Shown: positions 1 through 14,026 of the stretch, piece by piece
Layout of the letters: every line of letters starts with the position of its first letter
How positions within the stretch are numbered: position 1 is the first letter of the stretch
Source: Tetrahymena thermophila SB210
Lineage: Eukaryota; Ciliophora; Oligohymenophorea; Hymenostomatida; Tetrahymenidae
Reading direction: 5' to 3'
DNA: 64,000 bases
Assembly: GCF_000189635.1 (NCBI RefSeq)
Contig: NW_002476012.1
Coordinates: 20,069 to 84,068, forward strand
Translations under genes and position numbers: made by a program
Notes under the pieces: model-generated
Database searches by the model: none
What the model saw: the letters and a program-made list of their open reading frames with translations, nothing else
What the model was told of the DNA's origin: nothing

Positions 1-95
1 TAATTTACTTGTTTTTGAGTATTATTATTATTTATTATTAGATTTTTAATTAAAAAAATAAATAAGATAAAAATAAGTAGAAGTAATTATAAAAT

Positions 96-3000
96 ATGGA
101 TAGGCGATTATACATAAAAGTTAAAACAAATTTTGTTATAATTGTATTATTTTACTAAATTTGTATTACAGCAAGCTAACAATAACTGAATAGTTGTGGC
201 ATAGGATGCTAAGATTGTAATTAGAGCCTCCAGTGCATTTAATGTCTTGCAGATTTTTAACTGAGTGAGAATAGTTGTGTGTATAAAAACTGCTTGGAAG
301 GATTATTCTTTTATAATAATAGCAAGAATGTGAGCTAAAATTAAGAAAATTGTGTGGCTGTTTGCCCCTTATAGTATAGTCAAAGCCTTAGTTAAAATAC
401 CTGCAATAGAGTTGAGAGTTGCTCATAAAGCTATTTTTCAGAGATAATTTTTGATAGCAGTGCTTCCAATCTTAAAAATTTGTTAGCATATGAAAATGAG
501 ACTATACTGATTGAATTAAGTAATAAGATTATCTTAGTTGATAGGTTAAATGGCTAAATTTAATTTCAAATACCTGTTTCAGAGAAATATATGGCAATTT
601 ATTACATTTAAAATTACATTATTGTGCTATAGTATGATTTATCTATTTTTAGATGGGATTTAATATCAAATAATTTAGCATATATTAATTAAATACAAAC
701 AAGTTCTTTTAATTATCAATTTTCTATCTATTTGAATTAAATTAAAAATTATGTCTTAGCATACATTGTTCAAAAAAATAATAATTTAATAGAGTTTTAA
801 TTAATTTTTACTCTACCAGATTTTACATCCTTGAATGCTAATTCCCACTCATATTCTTTCTCTAGTAATGTTTCTGTATAGATATTTAATAGCGCTATTA
901 TTTTAACTAACGAGAATGGGATCTTAATAGAAGAAGTTTCAGTTGGAGATAAAAATCAGATATTAATTTTGCCTTTTACATTTAAATAATTTAAATGCTC
1001 TTATAGAATTTAAACAGACTTATAAGATATCACAAAAAGCGCTTCTTCTTAAATTTATTACTTAATTTTTAAAAATAATTTTAATTTGTTTTAGATTGGC
1101 TAAAAAGATTGTGTTACTGTTTCTTTGCAGTCAAATCCACTGAAATTGCAAATTTTCCAGCTAAACAGCGAAGAATTTTTAATCATCTAATTTTAAAGCA
1201 GCGTAATCATAATGGACGAAAAAATGGTTTAATTGTAAAGTTTTAGCTTTATTTCTTAAAGCATTCTGCAATTAATTGTTATTGAATTTTAAGAAAAAAC
1301 ATAAGCCATTATCTTATTAGATAATTAAATTGTTTAGCAATTAGAGATATATTTAGAAAATTAAGTTATCCAGATTAAATTGCTAAATTAGATTGCAGTG
1401 ATTATCGATAGTCCTAAGCAGTTAAAATATTTACCTGCTGTAACTCAATAAAATATTTAAGATAGACTATTAATAGTCGGAAATCAAATATAATCATTCA
1501 TTTTAAATAAGAATATCTCCATTCAGAATAATTTGAGTGAAGAGAGACAATAGTATGTAATCTAGAATTATTATTTCAATTACCAAACAATTTAAAGTTA
1601 AATAAAACATACCCTTATTATGGATAATATTAATTTAATGGCTAACTGCGCAAATGAAGGAATATTTATTTGGGACATTTCTCATATTTATGATCCTCTT
1701 TTTATACATTCAATACTAGACTCAAATTAATCATGTCAAAAAATTTACTATTTAGCTAATTACGATATCTTAATTATTTATAATAATTCGATAACGGTCT
1801 TTTAAATTGACTCGTTTGCTTTCAAATAAATTTGGAAAATAAATGATGATTCTCAAGGTTTTATTCCTTAAATTTCAGTTTATTAATCTTATTGCGCAAT
1901 TATATTTAACCAGAATTTATTTATATATAAAATAGACTAAGAGTAGTTAAGTTCTTTTTAATTTTCTAATTATACTGATTAAATATAATTCATTTCACTA
2001 CAATCAAATAATCAAATAATTATATAATATTAGTAGTACTGTGCGTTATATTAATTAGATTACTAATAAAATTAAGTGAATTTCGTTTCAAGATATCAGG
2101 CATCTGATTAAATCGTTAAAACTAAAGTTAGAACATACCCTAACAATATCTTTGAGATTAATATGTATCTTTAGAATTAAATTTTTATAATTCTCAATTC
2201 AAATTTGCAATTAGTTTTGTAAATAAAAAACATCCCTCTAGCATAGTTATATGACTTCTCTTTTATATAATCTGATTCAACAGACGATTCTTATTTCTTA
2301 TTAGGCAAAACTACACAAGCAAGTGCTTCTAACTAATTTGTAGGATACTGCTTTTTTAAGTCAAATCGATAAATTTCGCAAGCATGGGCAGCAATAGATG
2401 GGATTAAAATACTTAATATATAAAAATTGTAAAACAATATACTTCAAACATTTTACATAGTAACAATTTTATACAATTAATCAGCTTACTCTGCCATAAT
2501 TNNNNNNNNNNNNNNNNNNNNNNNNNNNNNNNNNNNNNNNNNNNNNNNNNNNNNNNNNNNNNNNNNNNNNNNNNNNNNNNNNNNNNNNNNNNNNNNNNNN
2601 NAAACTAATTTTTATTTAAAATTTATGCAGTATAAATATTTGCAAGAAAAAACTTATTTTGCAAATTAAAAATAAAATTTGATATCTACTGATGTTAATG
2701 GGTTCATAGGAGTAAACCAAAATGTTTAAGATATTTATAGAATTTTTTATAGCATTAGCTCTTCTGAGCTATAAATAGAGAATAATCCTATTATTGATGT
2801 GGTTTAAAATCAAAACCTAGGTATTATTCTTGTAATTAAAAATTTAAATATTTTAGTTTTCGATATTAACACTAATTAGCTAATTGATAACCTTTAGTTT
2901 GGAGACCCTAAATCTTCTATAATATAATATTTATTTGATATAAGAGCATAATATTCTATGATAGCATGTAAAGCAAATACTTTATTTATAAAATCACTAG

Positions 3001-6000
3001 ATTCATAATAATCGTACTCGTTTCATAGTGAGCAATTAAATGGATTTTTAGTGTGGTAATAAGATAATTAAGATTTTATAATTTCATATGGCTAAAGTAT
3101 TACAATACATTCATTTAAACTTGATATAATATAAATTATTTCAGGTCTCTAAGCAAATCAAATTATTTAAAGTTGTAAATCATCAAAAAATTAGCTTTTC
3201 TGTTCTTTATTTGGTAATTAAATGCTGATTCTTATAATAGATTTGATGGAATACAAAATTTCTCAATTTGTTAAAACTTAAATTATAGTAAATAAGAATT
3301 TCAAATTAGATTATCTATATTCTAACCTGTTTGTCTATGGGTAATTTATTGAATAATACTAATTTGATGGTTCTTTCATAACTAGTATTTAAAATATGTA
3401 TTAACCTGTTACAGATTTCCTGTTTTACCAGCAGTACATAATAGCACTATAATCTTCCTTATAATCATGTAAGCTATTTTTAGATTACCCTATTTTCTCA
3501 TTTTTTTAACTTCTACCTTTTAACTTGATTAAAAAAATTTTCACAAAAATTTTTTCAAAACCTTCAAAATCTCTGAAGTGGCATAATTAATCCCTCCATC
3601 ATATTTGAGCTATTTATAAAATTTTTTATTAAAATTAATTAATAAAAAAAAACATAAAATGTAACTGAAACATGCTTATTCTTAACTCAAACATCTTTAA
3701 AATTTTTAAAATAATTTATTTTGAATAAACTAACTAATCATTTAATTTTGTAAAAATTAATTTGAAACAGCATATTTTAAAAGAGAATTTAATTAAAGTA
3801 TTTAATAAATAAAGATTTTAAAAATTAATTGAATTTTTAATTAAAATAGATATATCAATATATGACAGACAAAGTTTAAATTTTTTGAAGGGTTTTGCAT
3901 TCTAAAAATAAGGAAATATTTTAAGTTATTTAGTTGTTAAGTAATTTAATCATATATTAGTACATATATCAAGTACTTAAATATATGTATACGATATTGT
4001 AGAATAGACTCAAATAACAATAATTTAAAGTCAATCTAATTTTAGCCAAGGTAACTTATTTGTTGGTATGATATATGATAACGAATTCTACCAACTCACT
4101 ACAATAACTTAATCAGGTATTTTCTACTCAATATCTTATTAAAACTTTTAATCCCCTTAATAGCTTACTGAATTTACTGAATTTTCTCCTCCTTCACCTT
4201 ATGCAAAAGGATTAAATCTTGATATGACTACAAACAACTGCCTGATATTTAGCGACTAATACATTGTTTAAGTTGATTATTCTAGACTTACTAATTTCTT
4301 TAAGTAGCTATAATTAAATAAAAATACCTTCTATTCTAAAATAATTCCTAAAAAGCAAAATAGCTTGTCATATTATATTTTGGCTGGATAAAATAATATC
4401 TTATACTCCTATAACAATTTCACTGTTTAATATTTTGGGTTCCTACAAAATTAAAATCAGATAATTGATATAAAATTCTTAGATCAAGACTCTTTATTAA
4501 TAATTGTTTTTAAGTAAGAATTGAGAGTTTACAATTTTACAGAAATTAAAGCTGAAATGAATACTCAAATCGATGATTTACCATATTTATAAGAACTAAA
4601 TTATTAAATCAATAAGTTTTTAGCTCCTTGTATTTTCCTGACTGTTGACAATCAAATTGTTCACTATAACTTTACAGCAATGAATTTTATTTAAATAATA
4701 CATTTATAATCAATATTGTCATAATTTTATATAAACAACTCTCAAACTCTACTAATTTTAGGTCTATCTAATGGAGATATTATTTTCTACTTCTTGTTGA
4801 CTACAAAGTAACTAAGATACACATTAAATCTTACATAAAATAAAAATAACATAAAATTTATCTAAGAAACAAACACTTTTATTTGGATAGGATCATTAAA
4901 TAGTTATGTTATTGGTTTTAATAAAACAAACAATATTTAATAATTATAAATTTATCTCAATGATTATTCTAAAAATAACTCTGAAGATCTAACTGTCCTT
5001 GCTATAGATGAAGATAACAATAGGTTATTTTTTAATTATTTACATCAAAAAGTAGTTTATATCTTAGACTACTCATCAACTAACTCAAAAAATATAAAAT
5101 ATATTTAATTTCCAGGATCTCAGTTTAACAGGATACAAATAACTGAAAATAAAATTATCCTTTATTCGACATTTCAGTTTAACTTTCATGATAGAAAAAG
5201 TCTTTAGTTTCTTTTATCTATCAGAAGATAAAACTTGGTTGATGCAGTCAATCAAATTTATATAGCATAAGAATAATTTTACTTATTTTTCTCAGCTTAT
5301 AAATATGAGTTATTCTATGTCGATTTTAAACAATAAAAATATTATTTATTAGACCAAGTTTAAATTTAAAATTATTAAATAGTTGATATAATTTATGATG
5401 AAAGCGAAAATTAGCTTAATTTAATCACGACAATAAAAGACTAAATATTTGAAAAAAAATATCAATTTTCATACTTGTTATAATAGATATTCTCTTAATA
5501 ATATGATTGTACATTGATTTTTTAAGGAGCACCTCATTTTTAAATGAAGAAGTCAATAAATAGCATTTCTCCTATTGTTTAATAACAACCTAATATGTTA
5601 GGAGTTAATAATTTACAAAACATTAATCAGACAAGCTTAATTTATGCTTAAATTACTAAATAAGACTTTTCTGAAATTAGTTTTGAAGTAATGTAAAATT
5701 CATAGTTAGTAATTTCTCCTAATGATAATAATAATAATCAATTGCTAATAACAAAGAATTTGTTTTAAAATTATTTGCTAAATAAAATTTAACTAACTAA
5801 TTTTAGTTTTGTAATTTAGGATGATATTATTGAATTTAATTAAAAAATAAATGAAATTTATTTACAAAATATTGAAATCTCTAATTAAAGTATGAACGAT
5901 ACGCAAATCATCTTTTAAAATTCTGATAGAGTTGTAATTTAGAATATGATAATAAAAAACTTGACCCTATATTAAAACTAGTTAGGAATATCCTTTTTAC

Positions 6001-9000
6001 ATTTTAAAAACTGCAAAATAGTAACAATCTAAAATATGACAATATTGGATACTACTTTTTATAGTTAAAAATATTCATATTTTCTATCTATGACCAACAT
6101 TAGTGTTGTGAATATTTAAAGCTCAAATGTTACTGATAGTCAATTTAACAATTTAATATTCTTTCAATAATTACAATAAGCAAATTTAGATTAAATTACT
6201 GTTAAAAATTGTAAGAGTGATTCAAATTTATAAACAGATGAAGTTAATTATTTCATAGATTCCAAAGCAATTTAGAATTTTTTAATAAATCAGTCATAAT
6301 TTATTGGAAATAGAAACATTTTATTCCTTAAATACTCAAATCTATTTTATTAAATTGATCAAAATTCTTAAATATAAGATGATTAAATAACAATGCTGGA
6401 TTCAATTATCTAAGAAAACTCTTTTACTGATAATAAATAATATCTGATATATTTACAAACTACTAAGGTAATAATAAACTCTTTGCAATATGTTAAGAAT
6501 ATTAATAATATTGGTTGTTATAATACTTAAAATATACAAATTACAAACAGCTACTTTTTGCTCAATTAGGGAATCAATGGAGGAGCAATCTATTTATCGA
6601 ATAATATGAACTATTTCAAATTATAAAACTCAACTTTTAAATAAAATGTTGCCTTAGCTAGCGGCGGAGCTTTATTCTTTACAGAATAGCATGGTTAAAT
6701 ATATATTGATAATTCTACAATTTTTGAAAAAAACTCAGCTGAAATCGGAGGGGGATTAAGACTACTAAATTCTTTTGTGAACTTGAACCCAAAGGAACTC
6801 ATATAATTAATGAAAAAAATTAACTTTTTAAATAATTTTGCTTTTTTATTTGGATAAAACTTTTAGCTAGGATTCCAAACACTCTAAGTAGAGGAAATTT
6901 ATATGTAAAAATAAGGAAATCAAGAGAAAATTGAATTTGTATATAACGATTTCAGATAAGCTTAGTCATCTGAATATTTAGGAAAACTTTACATCAAAAA
7001 CTTTAAAAGCGGAGATATTATCAACATGGAAGTCTCGATAATAGATGAGGAGGGAAATAAATTTAAAATAGATCAGTAGTAATTTTAAAATAAAATAATA
7101 CATCCAAGTATACTAAATGAACTAAATTTGTACACATTTTAGCTTGAAAGTATGAATTAGGAGAGTTTGTAATTGAATGGCTAAATAGTTATTAAACTTG
7201 ATTCTTTCGATTTTAACACTAATTCTTTTGTATTTAATAAAGTTTCAATATTAAGTCAGCCCTACTCATCAAATTAATTAAAAATAACATACAAAATTAA
7301 CTCTTTTTTATAGCTGCCTATACTAATTGAGATTGAATTTAGAAATTGCTTGTAAGGAGAAGTATTAAAACACTATATTTAATAAATTTATAGCTGTGAA
7401 ACATGTTAATATGGGACATATTTTCTTTAAAAGTATGACAATTTTAACTATACTACTTATATGAATGAAAATTAATTGCCGTAATTATGCAAAAAATGTC
7501 CAAAATAAGCTAATTTTTGTTAAGGAAATATGATTTAACTTGAAGAAGGTTATTGGAGAGAAAGTATTTAAGAAGATAATCCTGATTTAATTTAATACTG
7601 TAAAAACAGCCCATAAAACTGTAGAGAGTAATATCCAAACTAAATCAAAGGATGTGTAGATGGTTATATAGGACCACTTTGCGAAACTTGCGATTCTCTA
7701 GGGGAAGTTTGGTAATAAAAATACACAAAATAATTAACATCGAGATTCTAATGCCAATTGTGTAATAAGCTGGTCTTCTAGATTTTAATTACTATTTTAA
7801 TATCATTTTTAATTATAATTTATGGTTTGAGTAGCACATTCATGTTTATGAATAACTTTTTATTCATTTAGAAATGCTTTTACTTGAGAAAAATGTCAAT
7901 TTTACCTATCTATAAGAGCTGCTAGAGGGATTATTCTAGCTTTTATTTGAAAGTCTTAATAAACTACATTTAAATCATTCAATATATACTAAAACTGGAA
8001 CTCAGTAGCTTTTAAGTAAAAGTTTCAAATAGCATAGATATTTTTTAGAGCCCATAACACTAGCTCCTAAGCTCACTAGATTGTCTAATAAACTCTTTTG
8101 TTGACAATAGAATAAAAAGAATAATGCTAAATCTTATATTAGAAGTATTAAATCCTATATTACTGCTGCTATTAGCATGTCTTATATTTTTAATTTTAAT
8201 GAGATTAAATCTTTTCTAAATTAGCAAATATCATTTTTATACATTGACGAATGTCATGTTTATATTTTTTCAACCAGCATCTCTCGTTTATTTTATTAAA
8301 TCACTGAGTTGTAGATAAATAGCAAACAAAAAATATACTGAAATAGACCTTACAATAGATTGCTATGATGACCAATATAAAAGATTTGTGTATCCGTTTT
8401 CTTCTTGCATATTTTTTGTCTACGTCCTGATACCGTTTTACATATTTTATTAAATTAGATAATCTAAGTAAAAATTAAATGACTGCTAAGTGAGATTTAA
8501 GTATGGGTATTATTACACTGAATACAAGCCTGAATATTATTATTGGGATTTAGTAAGAATCAATGTTAGACTTCTAATATTCATAATTTATACAGTATTT
8601 GAATAAAATAGTTATTTCTCATTTCTAATAATAGTATTTTTAATAAGCATCTATATAAAATTGATAATCATTCTTAGACCTATTCAGAATTTAGACATGC
8701 TATGGAATGAAATATATACAAATATTATTATCATGGTTTTAATAATACTTTACAATGTTAGCTTATAGTTTTAGTTTTTAGTTCTTTAAATTGTTGTTTT
8801 TATTTTACACTTGATATATTTATTCTATTTGATTTTGTCCATTTTCAACTAGAAAATAAAATCAAGTGTCACCATTTTTGGTAAAATATTTAGATTCTTT
8901 TATAAGCTCATCCAATCTAAAGAACGTTTTGATAATTTTATCAAAAAAAATCAAACTAGTTTTGAAGTTTATAAGAGATGGCGATTTTTAAGAAATAATA

Positions 9001-9509
9001 GAAAATCTGCATTATTTCAAAAAAATGTCACCACTATACTTTCAGTTTAGAATTCAAAAGTTAGCCAACAAAGTAAATTTTTTAATAATTTTTAAGCTAC
9101 AATTTAAATTTTATAAATAGATTTAAAAAGGAGAATTTCTTAGTTTATAAGTTAAAATTAAGTTTTAATTTAATCTTCTTTTTCTAACTCTTTAAATAAA
9201 ATGAATTCTTCTTTTCTTGAAACAAATTCTATCTAGACTCCAAATAAAAGGCTGGTAACAAAATCTAATTTTGGAGGTGAAAAAAAGTAGTTATCATTTC
9301 AAACAGATGTTAATGAAAAATCTAACTTTAGAGGATAAAATACAATTTTATCCTAATTGAATTAATTAGATATAAAAAAAAATAAAAGCATTATTACTAT
9401 ACCAAATGATACTAGTCCTATGTAAAATAAGAAAATTGAATAAAATGATTAATATGAGCTTTCTTTTTGTGGCTAAGTTAAATTTGTTTAAATTAAGACT
9501 TTATATTGA
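96..9509 (+). CDS. Giant secreted/multipass membrane protein (beta-propeller, beta-helix, GPLCE Cys module)
   Basis: Read with TAA/TAG as Gln, one frame runs from ATG 96 to TGA 9507-9509, interrupted by the gap at 2502-2601 and one intron (about 3469-3849, GTAAGC...AATAG). The intron is inferred because the frame has TGA at 3606 and 3666, and the join gives a smooth beta-propeller-like sequence (SYISIYDRQSLNF). The product is about 3,010 residues if the gap is truly 100 bases. Residues 1-26 are a signal peptide (MDRRLYIKVKTNFVIIVLFY start). Residues 27-115 are Cys-rich (CGIGCQDCNQSLQCIQC). Then follow beta-propeller-like repeats to about residue 1700, a beta-helix-like zone with GGAIYLSN and SGGALFF near 2035-2065, a Cys-rich module with GYIGPLCETCD near 2395, and a multipass membrane region from about 2430. 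The tail is Ser/Gln/Asn-rich and probably cytoplasmic. The role is unknown; the architecture suggests a cell-surface protein. It shares its C-terminal layout with the genes at 19965 and 25999. Confidence 0.88.
2502..2601. other. Assembly gap (100 N) inside the giant gene
   Basis: Exactly 100 N, the usual placeholder for a gap of unknown size. The flanking frames agree if the true length is 100 or any value of 3n+1, so the gene probably continues through it. Confidence 0.99.
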
Positions 9510-9865
9510 CCAGTTTCAAATACTTTTATTTATGTTTTTATGTTTTTTTCAGCTAAATGAGTAAATTTTTATTTTTTTCATAATTAATCAAACCATCTTT
9601 AAAACTAAATAAACTTGAATAAATTTTTAAATTTAACAAAGTATGAAATACTTACTCTCTCTAATTTCTCATTAATTAAAATACCTTTTAAAAATTAAAT
9701 ATAATTTTGGCATTTAATCAAAAAAGTTTTTTAAATATGTTTTCATAAAATAGATAGATATATATATAGATATACATATAAATTTTTTTATGAACAAAGA
9801 AAATAAAAAAGATAATTTGCAAAATATTTTAGAATCTATTGCATGCTCTAAATTTAACTAAATCA
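9510..9865. other. Convergent intergenic spacer
   Basis: About 356 bp between the stop of the giant gene (+) and the stop of the first LRR gene (-). It is AT-rich and contains a short TA/GATA run near 9755-9780. I see no gene; it should hold both 3' UTRs and polyadenylation signals. Confidence 0.7.
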
Positions 9866-11936
9866 TCAAGTCTTAATATTCTAAATAACTAATCTTTTCA
9901 TTTTCATAATATGCTCTGATATGGTTTTTTTTTCAAATATTTCATAATATTGAATCGTACTTTGACTACTGTATTTATTTGTGTAAAATAAATTTAATAA
10001 TAAAAATGTTTTAAAATTTGCAATTTTACTATAGAATCAATGATAAAACATTTATGTTTTTACAATTTATCAATTCCAATCCTAAGTAATGAATAGCTGT
10101 CACATCTATTTGATTATGTCTAGTTTAGAAAATTATATTTTAAAAAACATGTATTTTAAAATCTATAAAACTAATTTGAGTGTTAATATTTTTCATTAAG
10201 TAAATTAAGAATCACCAAATATACTTCAGAAAAAACTATTAAAATAACTCTAATATAAATCAAATTAACTATAAAGGAATAAAATTATTAATTAATTTAT
10301 TATTTTTACTGTAATTCTAACATCAAATGACTTAATTTTGAACACTTTGCTAACCCTTTAGATAATTTTATAATCGCTTCTTTTCTGATACAATTATTCC
10401 TATTCAAATCATATTTATTGGAATTTTTTAAAATTATTTTATAATTTCAAATATAAAAAGTAAATAAATAAAATAAGCAAAGTATTTCGATTTATAATTT
10501 AAAACCATTTTTAAATAAATATTTTACTATAAGCCTAGGTAAAGATAGACTATATTTTAACATTTTTCTAATCCTTCACCTAAGAAAGATGCAGCTTCAC
10601 TACTAATCTTACATCCACTAAAAACATTTATTTTATATGAATTTAAAAATTTTAATATTTTACCCTAAGTCCATTGTAACTTTTTTCAGTTAATTAGAGT
10701 TTTTTAGTATATAACCCAAATTTTAAACTATTTAGTGAGAAATTTAGCATAAGCTTTATTTTTTAAATAAATTAATTAATTTATTTTTGGAAATCATCAT
10801 AATTTATTAAAGTATTTTTTGATAGAAGTAAACAAATTCTTGTTAAGTTATTTTGACTATTTATATATACCACGCTCTCATAGAATTCATTTAAAACATT
10901 TTATAATTCATTTACTAAAATTTATTTTAATATATATCTATCAGTAAATTTATTTTTAATAAGTGTTAATCTTCATCAAAAATAAAAAATATATTAAATA
11001 TTAATACTTTAAATCTATATCAAATTCTTTTAGATTTCTAAATTCTGTAAGGCTTAAGCCAAATCCTTCTATTTATTCATTCACATCACCAAATTTATTT
11101 TCTCTATTTTTAAAATAAAAAGAAACATCTAATTAGAAAAAATATTTTATTTAATAATATTCTCTTTAAATATCAATAACAATGAAATATTTAAGTAGAT
11201 AAAGTTTATTTCCATAAATTATATTTTAATATTGTTTCAAAATACTATTTTTATTTATTTATTTACCTTAAATTGAGCTTCAATATTTCAAGACTCAAGG
11301 AACTTCCTAGCCCTGCTAATAATTAAATGAACATTTTACTTTCTATATTATTTTTTCTTTAAATAGAAATTAATATTTTGATAATGATAGATAAATTATT
11401 AAAGATACCTTAAATCAAAATCAACTATTTTTAGATTTTAACAATTCTTTAAACCGCCACAAAAGTCATTTATCTCTTCATAAAATTTAAAAGCGTTATT
11501 TCTAAAATTTTTAAATTAAAATTTTACTATTAACTCGATAATATGAATTTTTTTTACCTTAAATCTAATTTTAGAGTTGAAATAGTTTAACTTTTGCCTA
11601 GTCCATTGCAGAAACCAGAAATCCATTACTGATTAACTTTATTATTTCTAATAGAAAAATTTCAATTAATAAAAAAGCTATTATTAGTAAATGAAACTAT
11701 TATTACTGTAAAGAAACCTGCAAAGTATTGAGATTAGAGCTCATTCCTAATCCTGTTCCTAAGCTTTTGGCTCCATTATCACCGATATAGTTACAACTTT
11801 AGATATTTTTAATACTTAATCATAGTTATATTAATTATCTTCTTACATCAAATCTAGATTTAAATTTTTGAGATTTGGGCATTTTGATAATCCAGATCCT
11901 AATCCAAATAATCCAATATCGCTAATACTGTTTCCA
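9866..11936 (-). CDS. LRR protein, first exon damaged or unidentified (copy 1, gene a)
   Basis: Nine LRR exons read cleanly: 10030-10119, 10310-10399, 10528-10617, 11008-11103, 11267-11356, 11409-11501, 11558-11647, 11707-11796 and 11847-11936. Most are 90 bp; two are 93 and 96. Each encodes one ribonuclease-inhibitor-type repeat, for example IGLFGLGSGLSKCPNLKNL. The last exon (9866-9959) ends in KMKRLVIQNIKT and TGA, the family's C-terminal signature. The neighbouring copy (14638-16911) has a start exon; here the matching stretch at about 11982-12080 has lost that ATG, carries about 8 extra bases and has an in-frame TGA. The gene either uses another start or is decaying. LRRs of this kind are protein-binding scaffolds; the partner is unknown. 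Confidence 0.65.
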
Positions 11937-12321
11937 CTTTTAATTAAAAATATATAGGTAATAAAATAATAATTAATTTACAGCCTTAAAAAAATTATTA
12001 ACTAAACTCTAAAATTAATTTTAAAATGAATACTGACTGTAATTCATTCTACTTAAATTAGAATTATTTATTATCAACCAAAACCACTCAAAAATAAAAA
12101 AGGAATTTAAATAACAATAAAATTGAATTTATTTTTAAAAATCTATTTATGAAGCTCAAAGGTATGTTTGTTATAGTGGATGAATTTTATTTAGTTAATA
12201 CTTATAGTAAATTTGTATTATTAAATATTTATGCATCAGAAAATTTTGATAAAGTAGAATTTTTGTTAACTCCTATAGTTATTTTATGAGTCTTGAGTAT
12301 CAGCTTTTACTGCTAATAGTT

Positions 12322-14026
12322 TCAGCTTCCGAAAATATATTTATCATAAATTTTTAATATCTGAACTCTGTATATGTTTTTTGTTTTAATTTGATATATT
12401 TTATCTTTACATAAGTATTTATTTAGTTTTAAAATTTTTGGCTTGCTTGTAAATTAAAATAAAAACCTTAAGTTGATATTTATGTATTATAGACATCTAT
12501 TATTTCCTAGCTTGTTTCCTATTTCACTCGCACCTTTAATGCTAATGTGATTTAAACTTTTAATTCAATAAAAAGAACTGTTGAGAATCATATTAAAATG
12601 AGCATTTGTTACAATAGATTAAGGTATAGATTTTCTAAATTTTAGAAATTGCCAATTGCTTAACTCAAAGTAGATATTCCTTAATCACAAATATTGTTTT
12701 AACTATTTATAAAATACAATTTATTTATTTTTTTAAGAAAGGCAAAAAATATATTTTCTATCCAAATTTACTAATAAATAAATTAGTAAATCTGACCATT
12801 TTTTATTGATTTCTATCAAAAATGTATTAATTTAATGAAAAAATGATTCAACCTGAAATCAAGGGTAAGATTTTATATATTGCTCAGATTTTTTATCCCT
12901 GAGCTGAAATTTGCCAATCCTAGATCCTAAATATTATTCTAACTTTTATTAATAATTAAAAAATAAGTTTACTGTTCAATAATTCAATTTTATATAAATT
13001 TTAAGCAAATTTAAGAATGCTAAAAGATTTTTGCAAAAAATGAAAATTTGATTTTTCAAGATGAAATGATTTTGATTTCTAAAACAAGCAAAAAAGTTTT
13101 TAAAACAGCTAGCTATCTTACCTTAAAGATATCATTAAATTTTTTAAATTTTAACAATTTCCTAAAGATTTGCCTAAATAAGAAGCTCCATTATCACAAA
13201 TTTAGTTTTACCTTTTATTTATTTTGAAAAAGATGTTTGTTTAAAAATATTGATAACAATTATTTTGTTTTTTTCAAGTTGTAAATTAAGAAATGTTTAT
13301 TTGCAGATAACTTAAAAAAGTTAAACTTGTGATTAATTTAAAAAGAGAGTAGAATTTGCAAGATTTAAACAGTCTTCTAACCATAATAAAATCCAAAAAC
13401 TCCTTTATCACTCAGTAAATTTTAACTTTAAAATAAGGAATTTAAATTTTGATTGGTAAAGATTTATCTAATTGATTATAATTTAAGCAGTTCTCAATTA
13501 AAGCAGCTAATAAAATTTGAATAAAGATATAAATAAAACTCTATAAGATTGAAGCATATTTCAGGTTTATTTTAATTAAATAACTTTTAAAGTAAATAAA
13601 TACTCTAAGTTAAGTGTCAAATTTTTTAAATTAGAACAGTTTGTTAAGCCTTTTCCTAAATCCTCTGTTTGTTTGGTCCCAAATAGATTAGATCTTTTTT
13701 TTAAATAATTATTTTAATAATCTTAATATTAATTGAATATTTTATTTATAAGAATAAAGAAAAATAAATTATTCCATCTGCATGTTAATTTTAATACTTC
13801 TTTAATTCAGAAATTATTTTATGCTTTATTATCAAATTTTTTCAACAATAACACCTAAGTTAGTTTTCTTTAAAAAAATTTACCTCAGCTGTAGCTCAAG
13901 GCTATAAATGTTGGTTTATTTTGATTATAAAAACTATTAATTAAAAATATTAATATTTCGACTGCTAAAATCTTTATTGATTACATTTTTTAAAATAAAG
14001 TATTATTAATTATGTTCTTCTAGCAT
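12322..14026 (-). CDS. LRR protein with one dead exon (copy 1, gene b)
   Basis: The start exon 13884-14026 begins MLEEHNQQYF and ends in LELQLR before GTAAAT. LRR exons follow at 13604-13693, 13122-13211, 12853-12942, 12613-12702 and 12467-12556 (90 bp each), then a last exon 12322-12367 ending YDKYIFGS and TGA. Another LRR exon at about 13332-13421 appears dead: compared with its twin at 18124-18213 it has a one-base deletion, and its donor GT has become TT. Because each cassette is 90 bp in the same phase, skipping that exon keeps the frame and gives a protein of about 212 residues. Whether it is skipped or the gene is a pseudogene cannot be told from DNA. No signal peptide or membrane segment is evident. 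Confidence 0.65.

Noticed and set aside
3469-3483. A 15-base GTAAGC...TAG stretch that could be a tiny in-frame intron
   Set aside because: It is far below usual Tetrahymena intron size, and removing it leaves the TGA at 3606. The longer intron to 3849 using the same donor resolves all stops and improves the protein.
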